From assembly GCA_937958375.1 (NCBI GenBank), contig CALGNY010000028.1, positions 1 through 7,633 of the forward strand: a stretch of DNA of 7,633 nt. The letters run 5' to 3'. The translations under genes and the position numbers were made by a program. Under the pieces are notes generated by a model. That model did no database searches, was not told the DNA's origin, and worked only from the letters and a program-made list of their open reading frames with translations. The first letter of the stretch is position 1. Each line of letters begins with the position of its first letter. The DNA is from an uncultured Bacillaceae bacterium (GTDB lineage Bacteria; Bacillota; Bacilli; Bacillales; Alkalibacillaceae). Shown here piece after piece: positions 1 to 5,680 of this stretch.

Positions 1-1632
1 TTACATCATACCCGGCATTCCGCCGCCCATGCCGCCCATGTCTGGGGCGCCACCGCCGTCTTCTTCTGGTAGGTCGGCAACTACTGCTTCAGTTGTTAGG
101 AACATTGCAGCAACGGAAGCTGCGTTTTGTAGTGCAGAACGTGTTACTTTCGTTGGGTCAACGATTCCTGCGTCTACCATGTTCACCCATTCGCCTGTTG
201 CAGCGTTGAATCCTACGCCTAGGTCTTCGCCTTTTAGACGTTCAACGATGATTGAGCCTTCTAGGCCGGAGTTTTCGGCAATTTGACGGACTGGCTCTTC
301 CAATGCGCGAAGGACGATGTTTTTACCTGTTTCTTCGTCGCCTTCTAGAGACAGCTCGCTTACTTTGCGGTAGATATTGACAAGAGCTGTTCCACCACCG
401 GAAACGATTCCTTCTTCAACTGCAGCACGTGTTGAGTTTAGAGCGTCTTCGATCCGTAGTTTTTTCTCTTTCAATTCTGTTTCAGTTGCAGCACCGACTT
501 TGATGACTGCTACACCGCCAGCTAGTTTCGCCAAGCGTTCTTGTAGCTTTTCTTTATCGAAATCAGAAGTTGTTTCTTCTAATTGAGCACGAATTTGGTT
601 CACGCGAGCAGAGAGTGCTTCTGTGTCTCCAGCACCTTCTACGATGGTTGTGTTTTCTTTAGAAACGACAACTTTAGAAGCGCGTCCAAGTTGATCGATT
701 GTAGCTGATTTCAGGTCAAGACCTAGGTCTTCTGTAATCACTTCAGCACCAGTCAGTGTCGCAATGTCTTCAAGCATCGCTTTACGGCGATCACCGAAAC
801 CTGGAGCTTTCACCGCTACGGCGTTGAATGTTCCACGAAGTTTGTTGACGACAAGTGTCGCTAGCGCTTCGCCTTCAACGTCTTCAGCGATAATTAGGAT
901 TGGTTTGCTTTGTTGGACAACTTGCTCTAGCACTGGAAGTACTTCTTGGATATTTGAGATTTTCTTGTCTGTGATCAAAATGTATGGATCTTCAAGTTCT
1001 GCTTCCATTTTATCTTGGTCAGTGACCATGTATGGAGAAGCATATCCGCGGTCGAACTGCATACCTTCAACCACTTCTAGTTCAGTTGCAAATCCTTTAG
1101 ATTCTTCGATTGTGATGACACCGTCGTTACCGACACGATCCATTGCTTCAGCAATTAGTTGACCGACTTCTTCGTCTGCAGAAGAGATGGAAGCAACTTG
1201 CGCAATTGATTCTTTGTTTTCGATTGGTTCAGAAATTGTGCGAAGTTCGTTTGTCGCTAATTCAACTGCTTTTTCGATTCCGCGACGGATTCCCACTGGG
1301 TTCGCACCGGATGTAACGTTTTTAAGCCCTTCACTGATCATTGCTTGCGCCAAAACAGTCGCAGTTGTTGTACCGTCCCCTGCTACATCATTCGTTTTGG
1401 AAGCAACTTCAGATACAAGCTGTGCACCCATATTTTCAAAATGGTTTTCCAATTCGATCTCTTTTGCGATTGTCACCCCATCATTTGTGATGAGTGGAGA
1501 ACCGAATTTTTTCTCAAGAACGACGTTACGTCCTTTTGGTCCTAATGTAACTTTTACGGCATCTGCCAATGTGTTTACACCACGTAGCATTTGACGACGA
1601 GCGTCTTCACCAAATTTCATTTCTTTTGCCAT
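1..1632 (-). CDS. groEL: GroEL, 60 kDa chaperonin
   Basis: ATP-driven double-ring chaperonin that encloses unfolded cytosolic proteins together with the GroES lid. The 543-residue product is full length for the family and is complete: the stop codon is the first three bases of the window. Visible hallmarks are the N-terminal LGPKGRNVVL segment (about 30-39), the nucleotide-binding GDGTTT at 85-90, the apical-domain stretch KAPGFGDRRKAML (275-287), the catalytic-aspartate region RIEDALNSTRAAVEEG (D396), the SGGG loop near 411-414, and the Gly/Met-rich tail ending GGGMPGMM. The ATG at 1630-1632 has an excellent AAGGAGGT ribosome binding site at 1642-1649, nine bases upstream. It is the second gene of groES-groEL, 39 bases after groES with no terminator between them, so it is almost certainly co-transcribed and under the CIRCE operator. 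The operon's terminator would lie outside the window. Nothing is broken or unusual. Confidence 0.99.
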   Translation of the reverse strand: MAKEMKFGEDARRQMLRGVNTLADAVKVTLGPKGRNVVLEKKFGSPLITNDGVTIAKEIELENHFENMGAQLVSEVASKTNDVAGDGTTTATVLAQAMISEGLKNVTSGANPVGIRRGIEKAVELATNELRTISEPIENKESIAQVASISSADEEVGQLIAEAMDRVGNDGVITIEESKGFATELEVVEGMQFDRGYASPYMVTDQDKMEAELEDPYILITDKKISNIQEVLPVLEQVVQQSKPILIIAEDVEGEALATLVVNKLRGTFNAVAVKAPGFGDRRKAMLEDIATLTGAEVITEDLGLDLKSATIDQLGRASKVVVSKENTTIVEGAGDTEALSARVNQIRAQLEETTSDFDKEKLQERLAKLAGGVAVIKVGAATETELKEKKLRIEDALNSTRAAVEEGIVSGGGTALVNIYRKVSELSLEGDEETGKNIVLRALEEPVRQIAENSGLEGSIIVERLKGEDLGVGFNAATGEWVNMVDAGIVDPTKVTRSALQNAASVAAMFLTTEAVVADLPEEDGGGAPDMGGMGGGMPGMM

Positions 1633-1671
1633 CGTTAAGTGACCTCCTTAGTTTGATAACATGTTTTTTTA

Positions 1672-1956
1672 TTATTCGACGACTGCTAAGATGTCGCTTT
1701 CTCTAAGTACTAAGTATTCTTTGCCGTCTTGTTTCACTTCTGTTCCTGCAAATTTTGAATAGATGACACGGTCGCCTTCTTTGACTTCTGGTGCGACTTT
1801 TTCACCTTGTTCTGTGACGCGGCCAGAACCGACTGCCACAACCTTACCTTCTTGTGGTTTTTCTTGCGCGGAATCAGGTAAAACAATTCCACTTGATGTT
1901 GTTTCTTCTTGCTCAACAACTTCGATAATGACGCGATCTCCTAGTGGTTTTAACAC
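1672..1956 (-). CDS. groES: GroES, 10 kDa co-chaperonin
   Basis: Heptameric lid of the GroEL folding chamber, acting in the cytosol. The 94-residue protein has the normal family length. It opens with the typical LKPLGDRVIIE strand, has the mobile loop at about 16-33 including the GroEL-contacting IVL tripeptide (24-26), and ends with the conserved GDRVIYSKFAGTEVK and ESDILAVVE segments. The start is a GTG at 1954-1956, fixed by a GAGGAGG ribosome binding site at 1965-1971, eight bases upstream; no in-frame ATG offers a better choice. It is first in the groES-groEL operon. The leader of about 60 bases carries the CIRCE element, so repression by HrcA is expected (hrcA is not in the window). Confidence 0.98.
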   Translation of the reverse strand: MLKPLGDRVIIEVVEQEETTSSGIVLPDSAQEKPQEGKVVAVGSGRVTEQGEKVAPEVKEGDRVIYSKFAGTEVKQDGKEYLVLRESDILAVVE

Positions 1957-1995
1957 GACAAAAACCTCCTCAAATTTATGTGATGAATGGTTTTG

Positions 1996-2022
1996 TTAGC
2001 ACTCTTATTCATTGAGTGCTAA
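1996..2022 (-). promoter_or_regulatory. CIRCE operator (HrcA binding site) of groESL
   Basis: A perfect inverted repeat, TTAGCACTC, nine-base spacer, GAGTGCTAA, which is exactly the published CIRCE consensus. It begins about eight bases downstream of the groE -10 box and so covers the expected transcription start and first bases of the leader. HrcA binding here represses class I heat-shock genes; the inverted repeat can also form a hairpin at the 5' end of the mRNA. Both arms match with no mismatch. Confidence 0.98.
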
Positions 2023-2030
2023 ATCCAAAT

Positions 2031-2062
2031 ATTATATTACTGAAAGTTTGTTTTTTTTGCAA
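2031..2062 (-). promoter_or_regulatory. Likely SigA promoter of groES-groEL
   Basis: On the minus strand a perfect TATAAT lies at 2036-2031, just upstream of CIRCE. The best -35-like hexamer is TTGCAA at 2062-2057, but that gives a 20-base spacer to TATAAT. It gives 17 bases to the overlapping TAATAT (2039-2034), a poorer -10. The placement relative to CIRCE matches the known groE arrangement in Bacillales; the exact -35 is uncertain. Confidence 0.7.
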
Positions 2063-2078
2063 GTAAAAACGATATTTT

Positions 2079-2107
2079 TTGTTTACTTTTTTACTTTCGT
2101 TTAAAAT
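2079..2107 (+). promoter_or_regulatory. Possible promoter of ydiL-ydiK
   Basis: TTGTTT at 2079-2084 and TAAAAT at 2102-2107 are separated by 17 bases; the -10 matches five of six consensus positions and the -35 only three. It faces away from the groE promoter, about 20 bases from it, and would give a leader of roughly 80 bases before the ydiL start. It is AT-rich DNA, so chance matches are easy. Confidence 0.35.
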
Positions 2108-2163
2108 AGGCTTTAGGTGTTCTTGAATTTAATTTAAAACGACACAAAACTAGTGTATCATCA

Positions 2164-2175
2164 TGTGAATTCACA
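2164..2175. other. 12-base perfect palindrome in ydiL leader
   Basis: TGTGAATTCACA is a spacer-free perfect palindrome lying between the proposed ydiL promoter and its ribosome binding site. It could be a transcription factor site or chance. Half of it resembles a Rex half-site (TTGTGAA), but the Rex operator has a four-base spacer between halves, which is missing here. Confidence 0.25.
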
Positions 2176-2178
2176 ACC

Positions 2179-2185
2179 AAAGGAG
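2179..2185 (+). promoter_or_regulatory. Ribosome binding site that sets the ydiL start
   Basis: AAAGGAG lies nine bases before the TTG at 2195-2197. The alternative longer start, a GTG at 2153, has no purine-rich site in front of it and would place this strong site inside the coding region. Confidence 0.8.
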
Positions 2186-2194
2186 ACGATTGTT

Positions 2195-2911
2195 TTGCCT
2201 CATCGTTATTGGATGGTGATTCTTGTATACTTGCTTGTACAATTCTCACCATTAATCGGAATAGACCTATTTCATCGAATTCTACCAACTATGGAAGCTG
2301 TCGATTACTTCGTCTATTGGAATGTATTCAGTTATACGGTCGGATTGGTCATCGTTCTTTATCTCGTACGCGTGGATATGCACCCGTCGAACATGCGTGA
2401 TCGGCAAAGCATCGGGAAACTGATTGGCTGGTCGATTGGCGGGGTTTTCATTGCGTATGGTGCACAAATTCTTGCCAATATCATCAATCTTCAAATCATT
2501 GGAATTGATGAAGCTAGTGAAAACACGATGAATATCATCGAAATCATCGAAGCAAACATGTTGTTCATTTTGATGCCGATTGTGTTTGCGCCTATTTTTG
2601 AAGAATTAATTTTTCGGAAAATATTTTTTGGCCAATTGTACAAACGGATGAATTTCTTTTGGGCAGCCCTGTTGTCTTCTTTACTATTCAGCGTGCTGCA
2701 TATAGACTTTACGTACACACTAACGTACGTTGCGATGGGATTTGCATTTTCTTATTTATATGTCAAAACGAAACGGATCATTGTCCCGATGATTGCACAT
2801 GCTGCGATGAATACGACAGCCGTGCTCGTCAATCTACTTGTGGATATCGAAGACTTAGAAAGACGGTTAGAGGAAATGGAAACCACAGCAATGATCTTAA
2901 TTGGGGGATAA
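2195..2911 (+). CDS. ydiL: CPBP family intramembrane metalloprotease, YdiL type
   Basis: Polytopic membrane protein of the CPBP (Abi/CAAX protease and bacteriocin-processing) family, thought to cleave or process substrates within the membrane; the substrate of this branch is not known to me. All three family motifs are intact (238-residue numbering): EELIFR at 136-141 (EExxxR), FSVLH at 165-169 (FxxxH) and HAAMN at 202-206 (HxxxN), so the catalytic glutamates and histidines are in place. Hydrophobic segments lie at about 7-22, 40-57, 78-97, 123-135, 155-168, 172-190 and 196-215, followed by an acidic tail. The start is a TTG at 2195, chosen because AAAGGAG precedes it by nine bases; a GTG at 2153 would add 14 residues but has no ribosome binding site. 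It is divergent from groES and overlaps the ydiK translation signal at its 3' end, as in the ydiL-ydiK pair of B. subtilis. Function beyond the family is inference. Confidence 0.93.
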   Translation: MPHRYWMVILVYLLVQFSPLIGIDLFHRILPTMEAVDYFVYWNVFSYTVGLVIVLYLVRVDMHPSNMRDRQSIGKLIGWSIGGVFIAYGAQILANIINLQIIGIDEASENTMNIIEIIEANMLFILMPIVFAPIFEELIFRKIFFGQLYKRMNFFWAALLSSLLFSVLHIDFTYTLTYVAMGFAFSYLYVKTKRIIVPMIAHAAMNTTAVLVNLLVDIEDLERRLEEMETTAMILIGG

Positions 2912-2917
2912 TACGAT

Positions 2918-3124
2918 ATGCGAGCTTCACCTAGATTTTTTGCGATTTTGTACATGTTCATGGGAATAGGTTTCATGTACATTGCCTTCCTGAGCGTGGA
3001 AGATACCGTTTGGAATGTTGCAACCATTATTTTTGTATTGATTGCGGCCTTTGATTTCGGTGCTGCAATCAAAATGTTCGGTCTGCATCGACGGATCAAA
3101 GAGCATCAAAATAAAGACAAGTAA
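2918..3124 (+). CDS. ydiK: Small two-helix membrane protein, YdiK-like (DUF4305)
   Basis: Protein of 68 residues with two predicted transmembrane helices, about 7-25 and 32-52, and a basic, charged C-terminal tail (HRRIKEHQNKDK). Size, topology and position beside ydiL and groES match B. subtilis YdiK; no function is known to me. The ATG at 2918 is six bases after the ydiL stop, and its ribosome binding site (GGGGGA, 2903-2908, nine bases upstream) lies inside the last codons of ydiL, so the two are probably transcribed and translationally coupled as one unit. The stop codon overlaps the base of the terminator hairpin that ends the operon. There are no catalytic motifs. Confidence 0.88.
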   Translation: MRASPRFFAILYMFMGIGFMYIAFLSVEDTVWNVATIIFVLIAAFDFGAAIKMFGLHRRIKEHQNKDK

Positions 3125-3158
3125 ACCGAGGTGGCTTCGTGCCGACCTCGGTTTTTTT
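3123..3158 (+). terminator. Rho-independent terminator of ydiL-ydiK
   Basis: The stem CCGAGGTGGC (3126-3135) pairs with GCC plus ACCTCGG (3141-3143 and 3145-3151), with a single bulged G at 3144 and a TTCGT loop, followed by seven T residues (3152-3158). The three A residues before the stem can also pair with the T tract. On the opposite strand only three T residues follow the stem, so it would be a poor terminator for the convergent MFS gene. Confidence 0.92.
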
Positions 3159-3184
3159 GGTTTGTTGGACTGCGGTCCGAATAT

Positions 3185-3478
3185 ATGCGCCCTTCGGCTC
3201 TAACTTTATGGGCTCACTTCACGAATATATGTGTCCTTCGGCTGGATTTATGCGCCCACCTCAGAAATATATGCGCCCATCAGCGGGATTTATGGTCCCA
3301 CTCAGAGAAAATATGCGCCCTCCAGCAAAATTTATGTGCCCATTCAGCAAAAATATGTGCCCACCGTGTGAGGATATGGTCCCGTCATCGGGGATATGTG
3401 CCCGACACGGCAGTATATGTGTCCGTCATCGGGGATATGTGTCCGACACGGCGATATATGAGCCCTAAACCAAAGGAT
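3185..3478. repeat. Degenerate 21-base tandem repeat array, about 14 units
   Basis: This region between the convergent ydiK and MFS genes is built of consecutive units starting ATG(C/T)G(C/T)CC, at 3185, 3208, 3229, 3250, 3271, 3292, 3313, 3334, 3355, 3376, 3396, 3417, 3437 and 3458. Most are exactly 21 bases; the first is 23, and two near the end are 20. The first eight bases are best conserved (ATGCGCCC or ATGTGCCC); the rest is variable but tends to contain TCAGC and to end in ATTT or ATAT. In the left half, units ending TTT and units ending in AT alternate, suggesting a 42-base higher-order unit. A partial unit (ACGAGCC) runs into the MFS stop codon. The array is open in more than one plus-strand frame because the period is a multiple of three; I do not regard it as coding. 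Apart from this and the terminator, the 360-base gap 3125-3484 holds nothing else I can identify. Confidence 0.9.
3376..3457. repeat. Two tandem 41-base hairpin-forming copies in the array
   Basis: Positions 3376-3416 and 3417-3457 are direct copies differing at six of 41 bases. Each contains an imperfect dyad: CCGT, CA, TCGG, ten-base loop, CCGA, C, ACGG, at 3382-3410 and 3423-3451. In the first copy the inner stem extends to TCGGG/CCCGA. No T tract follows on either strand, so these are not standard intrinsic terminators, although they lie just past the MFS stop codon and could stabilise its mRNA 3' end. Confidence 0.75.
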
Positions 3479-3484
3479 ACGAGC

Positions 3485-4888
3485 CTAATCCTCATTCATC
3501 TCTTGCTTCATACCCAATGCGGCTGGGATGGCGGATGCTACGAGGATTGCCGCGATGATAAAGGCTTCATTCAGTGCCTGCATCGTGGCCGCTTCGGTAG
3601 ATATGTCACTGACGAGCATCAGACTCCCCCGCCGGGTTTCATAGTATACGGAAAAGAAAACGATGGCCATCGACGAAGCCATTTGGCGGATCAAGTTGTT
3701 CATGGCTGAGCCTTGGGCAACCAGTCGCTGAGGGATCGCATTCATGCCGGCGGTGGTCGCAGGCATGTTTCCAAATCCGAGCCCTAATCCGTGGATCGCA
3801 AAAAGGACGACGACCAACCAGTAAGGCGTCGATAAATCTACGAAAAAGCCAAACGCCAACGAAGCGAGTGAGATCAGCAACAGCCCAGGTGGAACAACCA
3901 CTTTGGGTCCCTTCAAATCGAGCAGTTTTCCTCCGAGACTCATGAACACACCGCTTGCCAACGCACTTGGCAAAAAGACGAGCCCAGTTTCGACTAATCC
4001 TAATCCGAATGCTTCCTGAATTAAATAAGGAATCAAAAATAACCCTGAGAATAATCCGATTGATGCCGCCGATGTGACCATAATGGAATAACGGTACGTC
4101 TTAATTCGAAACACCGACAAATCAAGTAGCGGCTGTTTTTGTTTCAATTCGTAACGGATAAAAAGAGTGATGAAAATAATTCCGATGATGATCAGGACCA
4201 AGTTTGTCCAAGTCAATGCAGTTTCAAATTCTCTTCCTTGACCGAGTACATATAAAATCGATCCAACTCCGACCGTGATCATCGCAAAGCCGATCCAGTC
4301 GAATCGAAGTGACGTATCTGATTCGGTCGTTTTTAAATATTTGGTTGAGAAAAACAAGCTCAAGAGACCGAATGGAATATTGAATAAAAACAAATAAAAC
4401 CATGGGAAACTCTCAGCAATCACGCCACCGATCGTCGGACCGATCGCCGGGGCAATCATGACTGAAATCCCATAGATTCCAACAGCGAAACCACGCTCGT
4501 TTCTCGGAAATGCTTGGAAGATCAATGCCATGGCATTCGGCATCATCAATCCGCCGGCAATCCCCTGAATCGCACGGGCAATGATCACCATACTTAATGT
4601 CGGTGATAAAGCTCCCAGAATTGAGCCAGTCATGAACAATAGCAAGCCGATGATGTATATCTTTTTCCTGCCGAATCGGTCGCCCAAAAACCCGGTGACC
4701 GGCATCGTCATCCCCATCGACAGCATAAACATCGTCAGGATCCAGCTGACCCCGACCGCATTCGTATCGAATATATACATAAAGTCCGGCAATACCGGAT
4801 TCAACATACTATTATTCAAAATAACCGTAAACGTACCAAATAGAACAGCTAGTATGACTAACCATTTGTTGTGATCTTTATTCCCCAT
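3485..4888 (-). CDS. MFS efflux transporter, DHA2 (EmrB/QacA-like) 14-helix family
   Basis: Proton-coupled drug or metabolite exporter of the cytoplasmic membrane; the substrate cannot be read from the sequence. The 467 residues contain about 14 hydrophobic segments, the layout of the DHA2 group. Motif A is GFLGDRFGRKK (66-76), motif B includes the helix-4 arginine in ARAIQG (R105), and motif C is at about 138-155 (GIYGISVMIAPAIGPTIGG), marking an antiporter. The first helix reads ILNNSMLNPVLPD, where many DHA2 proteins have an aspartate (LDxTIVNVALP); here Asn replaces it, as in some Bacillales LmrB-like exporters. The ATG is preceded by GAGGTGG at 4896-4902, seven bases upstream. It lies 79 bases after rex on the same strand with no clear terminator between, so read-through is possible. 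No TetR or MarR regulator is adjacent. Its 3' end abuts the repeat array. Confidence 0.93.
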   Translation of the reverse strand: MGNKDHNKWLVILAVLFGTFTVILNNSMLNPVLPDFMYIFDTNAVGVSWILTMFMLSMGMTMPVTGFLGDRFGRKKIYIIGLLLFMTGSILGALSPTLSMVIIARAIQGIAGGLMMPNAMALIFQAFPRNERGFAVGIYGISVMIAPAIGPTIGGVIAESFPWFYLFLFNIPFGLLSLFFSTKYLKTTESDTSLRFDWIGFAMITVGVGSILYVLGQGREFETALTWTNLVLIIIGIIFITLFIRYELKQKQPLLDLSVFRIKTYRYSIMVTSAASIGLFSGLFLIPYLIQEAFGLGLVETGLVFLPSALASGVFMSLGGKLLDLKGPKVVVPPGLLLISLASLAFGFFVDLSTPYWLVVVLFAIHGLGLGFGNMPATTAGMNAIPQRLVAQGSAMNNLIRQMASSMAIVFFSVYYETRRGSLMLVSDISTEAATMQALNEAFIIAAILVASAIPAALGMKQEMNED

Positions 4889-4933
4889 TGGTTTCCACCT
4901 CGGACTTTTCGAGTTGCGAAATAACTAAAATCT

Positions 4934-4962
4934 ATCATACACCGATTTATGCCAAAATGAAA
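4934..4962 (-). promoter_or_regulatory. Possible promoter of the MFS gene
   Basis: On the minus strand TATGAT (4939-4934) matches five of six -10 positions, with a weak TTTCAT 17 bases upstream (4962-4957). A better -35-like hexamer, TTGGCA (4955-4950), has no well-placed -10. The site lies in the 79-base gap after rex; no Rex-type operator is visible near it. Confidence 0.3.
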
Positions 4963-4967
4963 GACGA

Positions 4968-5594
4968 TTAATCATGTTTTAAGAAGTAAATGAGTGTCTG
5001 CAATTCAACAGACAGATCAATGCTATGTACATGAACAGAGTCTGGCACATTCAAACGGTTCGGCGTGAAGTTCAAAATGGCTTCAATCCCACTGTCGACC
5101 AGCCGGTTTGCAACTTCTTGGGAGGCACTTCCCGGAACCGTAAGAATCGCAACGTTGATGCCTGATTCTTTCAATTTATCTTCCAGATCAGCTAAATCAA
5201 AAATGGACACATTCCCAATTGATTTTCCGATTTTCCGTTTATTTGTGTCGAACGCCAGGTCAATCTGCATATTATCATCTTTAATAAAGTTATAGTTCAA
5301 CAGAGCCGTTCCCAAATTTCCGACACCGATCAAGGCGACTTTCGCTACCTTGTCCTGGTCTAATATTTTTCTGAAAAACACGATCAGTTTTTGAATATCG
5401 TACCCATAACCTTTCCTACCCAACTCGCCGAAATAGGAAAGGTCTTTACGGATCGTCGCAGAATCGATTTTGACGATTTCGCTTAATTCTTTTGATGAAA
5501 TTCGGGTTTTGCCTTGCCGGTATAATCTGTTCAAATTTCTATAGTATAAGGGCAACCGCTTAACGGTCGCTCTTGGTATGCGTTCTTCTTTCAT
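4968..5594 (-). CDS. rex: Redox-sensing transcriptional repressor Rex
   Basis: Homodimeric repressor that reads the NADH/NAD+ ratio: NAD+-bound or free Rex binds operators in front of fermentation and respiration genes, and NADH releases it. Residues here use 208-residue numbering. The N-terminal winged helix spans about 1-80 (IPRATVKRLPLYYRNL, then DSATIRKDLSYFGELGRKGYGY). The Rossmann domain begins with VALIGVGNLG, the GxGxxG loop at 90-95, and the NADH-ribose aspartate is in AFDTNKRKIG (D116). The end, LNFTPNRLNVP to SVELQTLIYFLKHD, is typical, though the C-terminus is a few residues shorter than B. subtilis Rex. An ATG six bases upstream (5600) would add MV, but the AAAGGAG at 5602-5608 is only one base from it and seven bases from the ATG at 5594, which I therefore choose. 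It is divergent from the ABC-F gene across a gap of under 90 bases. No Rex box and no clear promoter of its own was found. Confidence 0.97.
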   Translation of the reverse strand: MKEERIPRATVKRLPLYYRNLNRLYRQGKTRISSKELSEIVKIDSATIRKDLSYFGELGRKGYGYDIQKLIVFFRKILDQDKVAKVALIGVGNLGTALLNYNFIKDDNMQIDLAFDTNKRKIGKSIGNVSIFDLADLEDKLKESGINVAILTVPGSASQEVANRLVDSGIEAILNFTPNRLNVPDSVHVHSIDLSVELQTLIYFLKHD

Positions 5595-5601
5595 AACCAT
5601 G

Positions 5602-5608
5602 CTCCTTT
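5602..5608 (-). promoter_or_regulatory. Ribosome binding site that sets the rex start
   Basis: AAAGGAG on the minus strand ends seven bases before the ATG at 5594 but only one base before the ATG at 5600, favouring the shorter protein. Confidence 0.75.
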
Positions 5609-5622
5609 AATTCATCCACTCG

Positions 5623-5652
5623 TTAACTTCTAAGCCGCAAACGTGCTAAAAT
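5623..5652 (+). promoter_or_regulatory. Possible promoter of the ABC-F gene
   Basis: TTAACT (5623-5628) and TAAAAT (5647-5652) are 18 bases apart, matching four and five of six consensus positions. It would start transcription about 20 bases before the ABC-F start codon, within the short region shared with the rex 5' end. Confidence 0.45.
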
Positions 5653-5667
5653 GAAGATACAGTAATT

Positions 5668-5674
5668 AGAGGTG
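5668..5674 (+). promoter_or_regulatory. Ribosome binding site that sets the ABC-F start
   Basis: AGAGGTG sits six bases before the ATG at 5681. The GTG at 5672 that could extend the frame by three residues lies within this site and so is unlikely to be the start. Confidence 0.75.
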
Positions 5675-5680
5675 ACTTTT

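Noticed and set aside
29..1594. Several plus-strand open frames of 66-135 codons opposite groEL
   Set aside because: They are antisense shadows of a highly biased, conserved gene; their products are low-complexity Ser/Pro/Thr-rich and lack ribosome binding sites.
2164..2176. Rex operator upstream of ydiL
   Set aside because: The known Rex site needs two TTGTGAA-type halves with a four-base spacer; here the halves abut with no spacer.
2153..2194. N-terminal extension of ydiL from the GTG at 2153
   Set aside because: No ribosome binding site precedes it, and it would place a strong AAAGGAG inside the coding sequence; TTG at 2195 fits better.
3165..3180. Short hairpin around GGAC-TGCG-GTCC after the terminator
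   Set aside because: A stem of four to six pairs without a T tract on either strand; probably chance or a decayed edge of the repeat array.
3185..3478. CRISPR array
   Set aside because: Units are contiguous 21-base degenerate copies with an eight-base core, not identical 24-40 base repeats separated by unique spacers, and no cas gene is near.
3131..3709. A 192-codon open frame across the repeats into the MFS gene
   Set aside because: It starts at a GTG within the ydiK terminator stem, crosses tandem repeats and ends antisense to a well-supported transporter; treated as a consequence of the 21-base period.
4907..4921. Small hairpin TTTCG-AGTTG-CGAAA in front of the MFS gene
   Set aside because: Only five base pairs, mostly A-T, with no T tract; too weak to call a terminator or attenuator.
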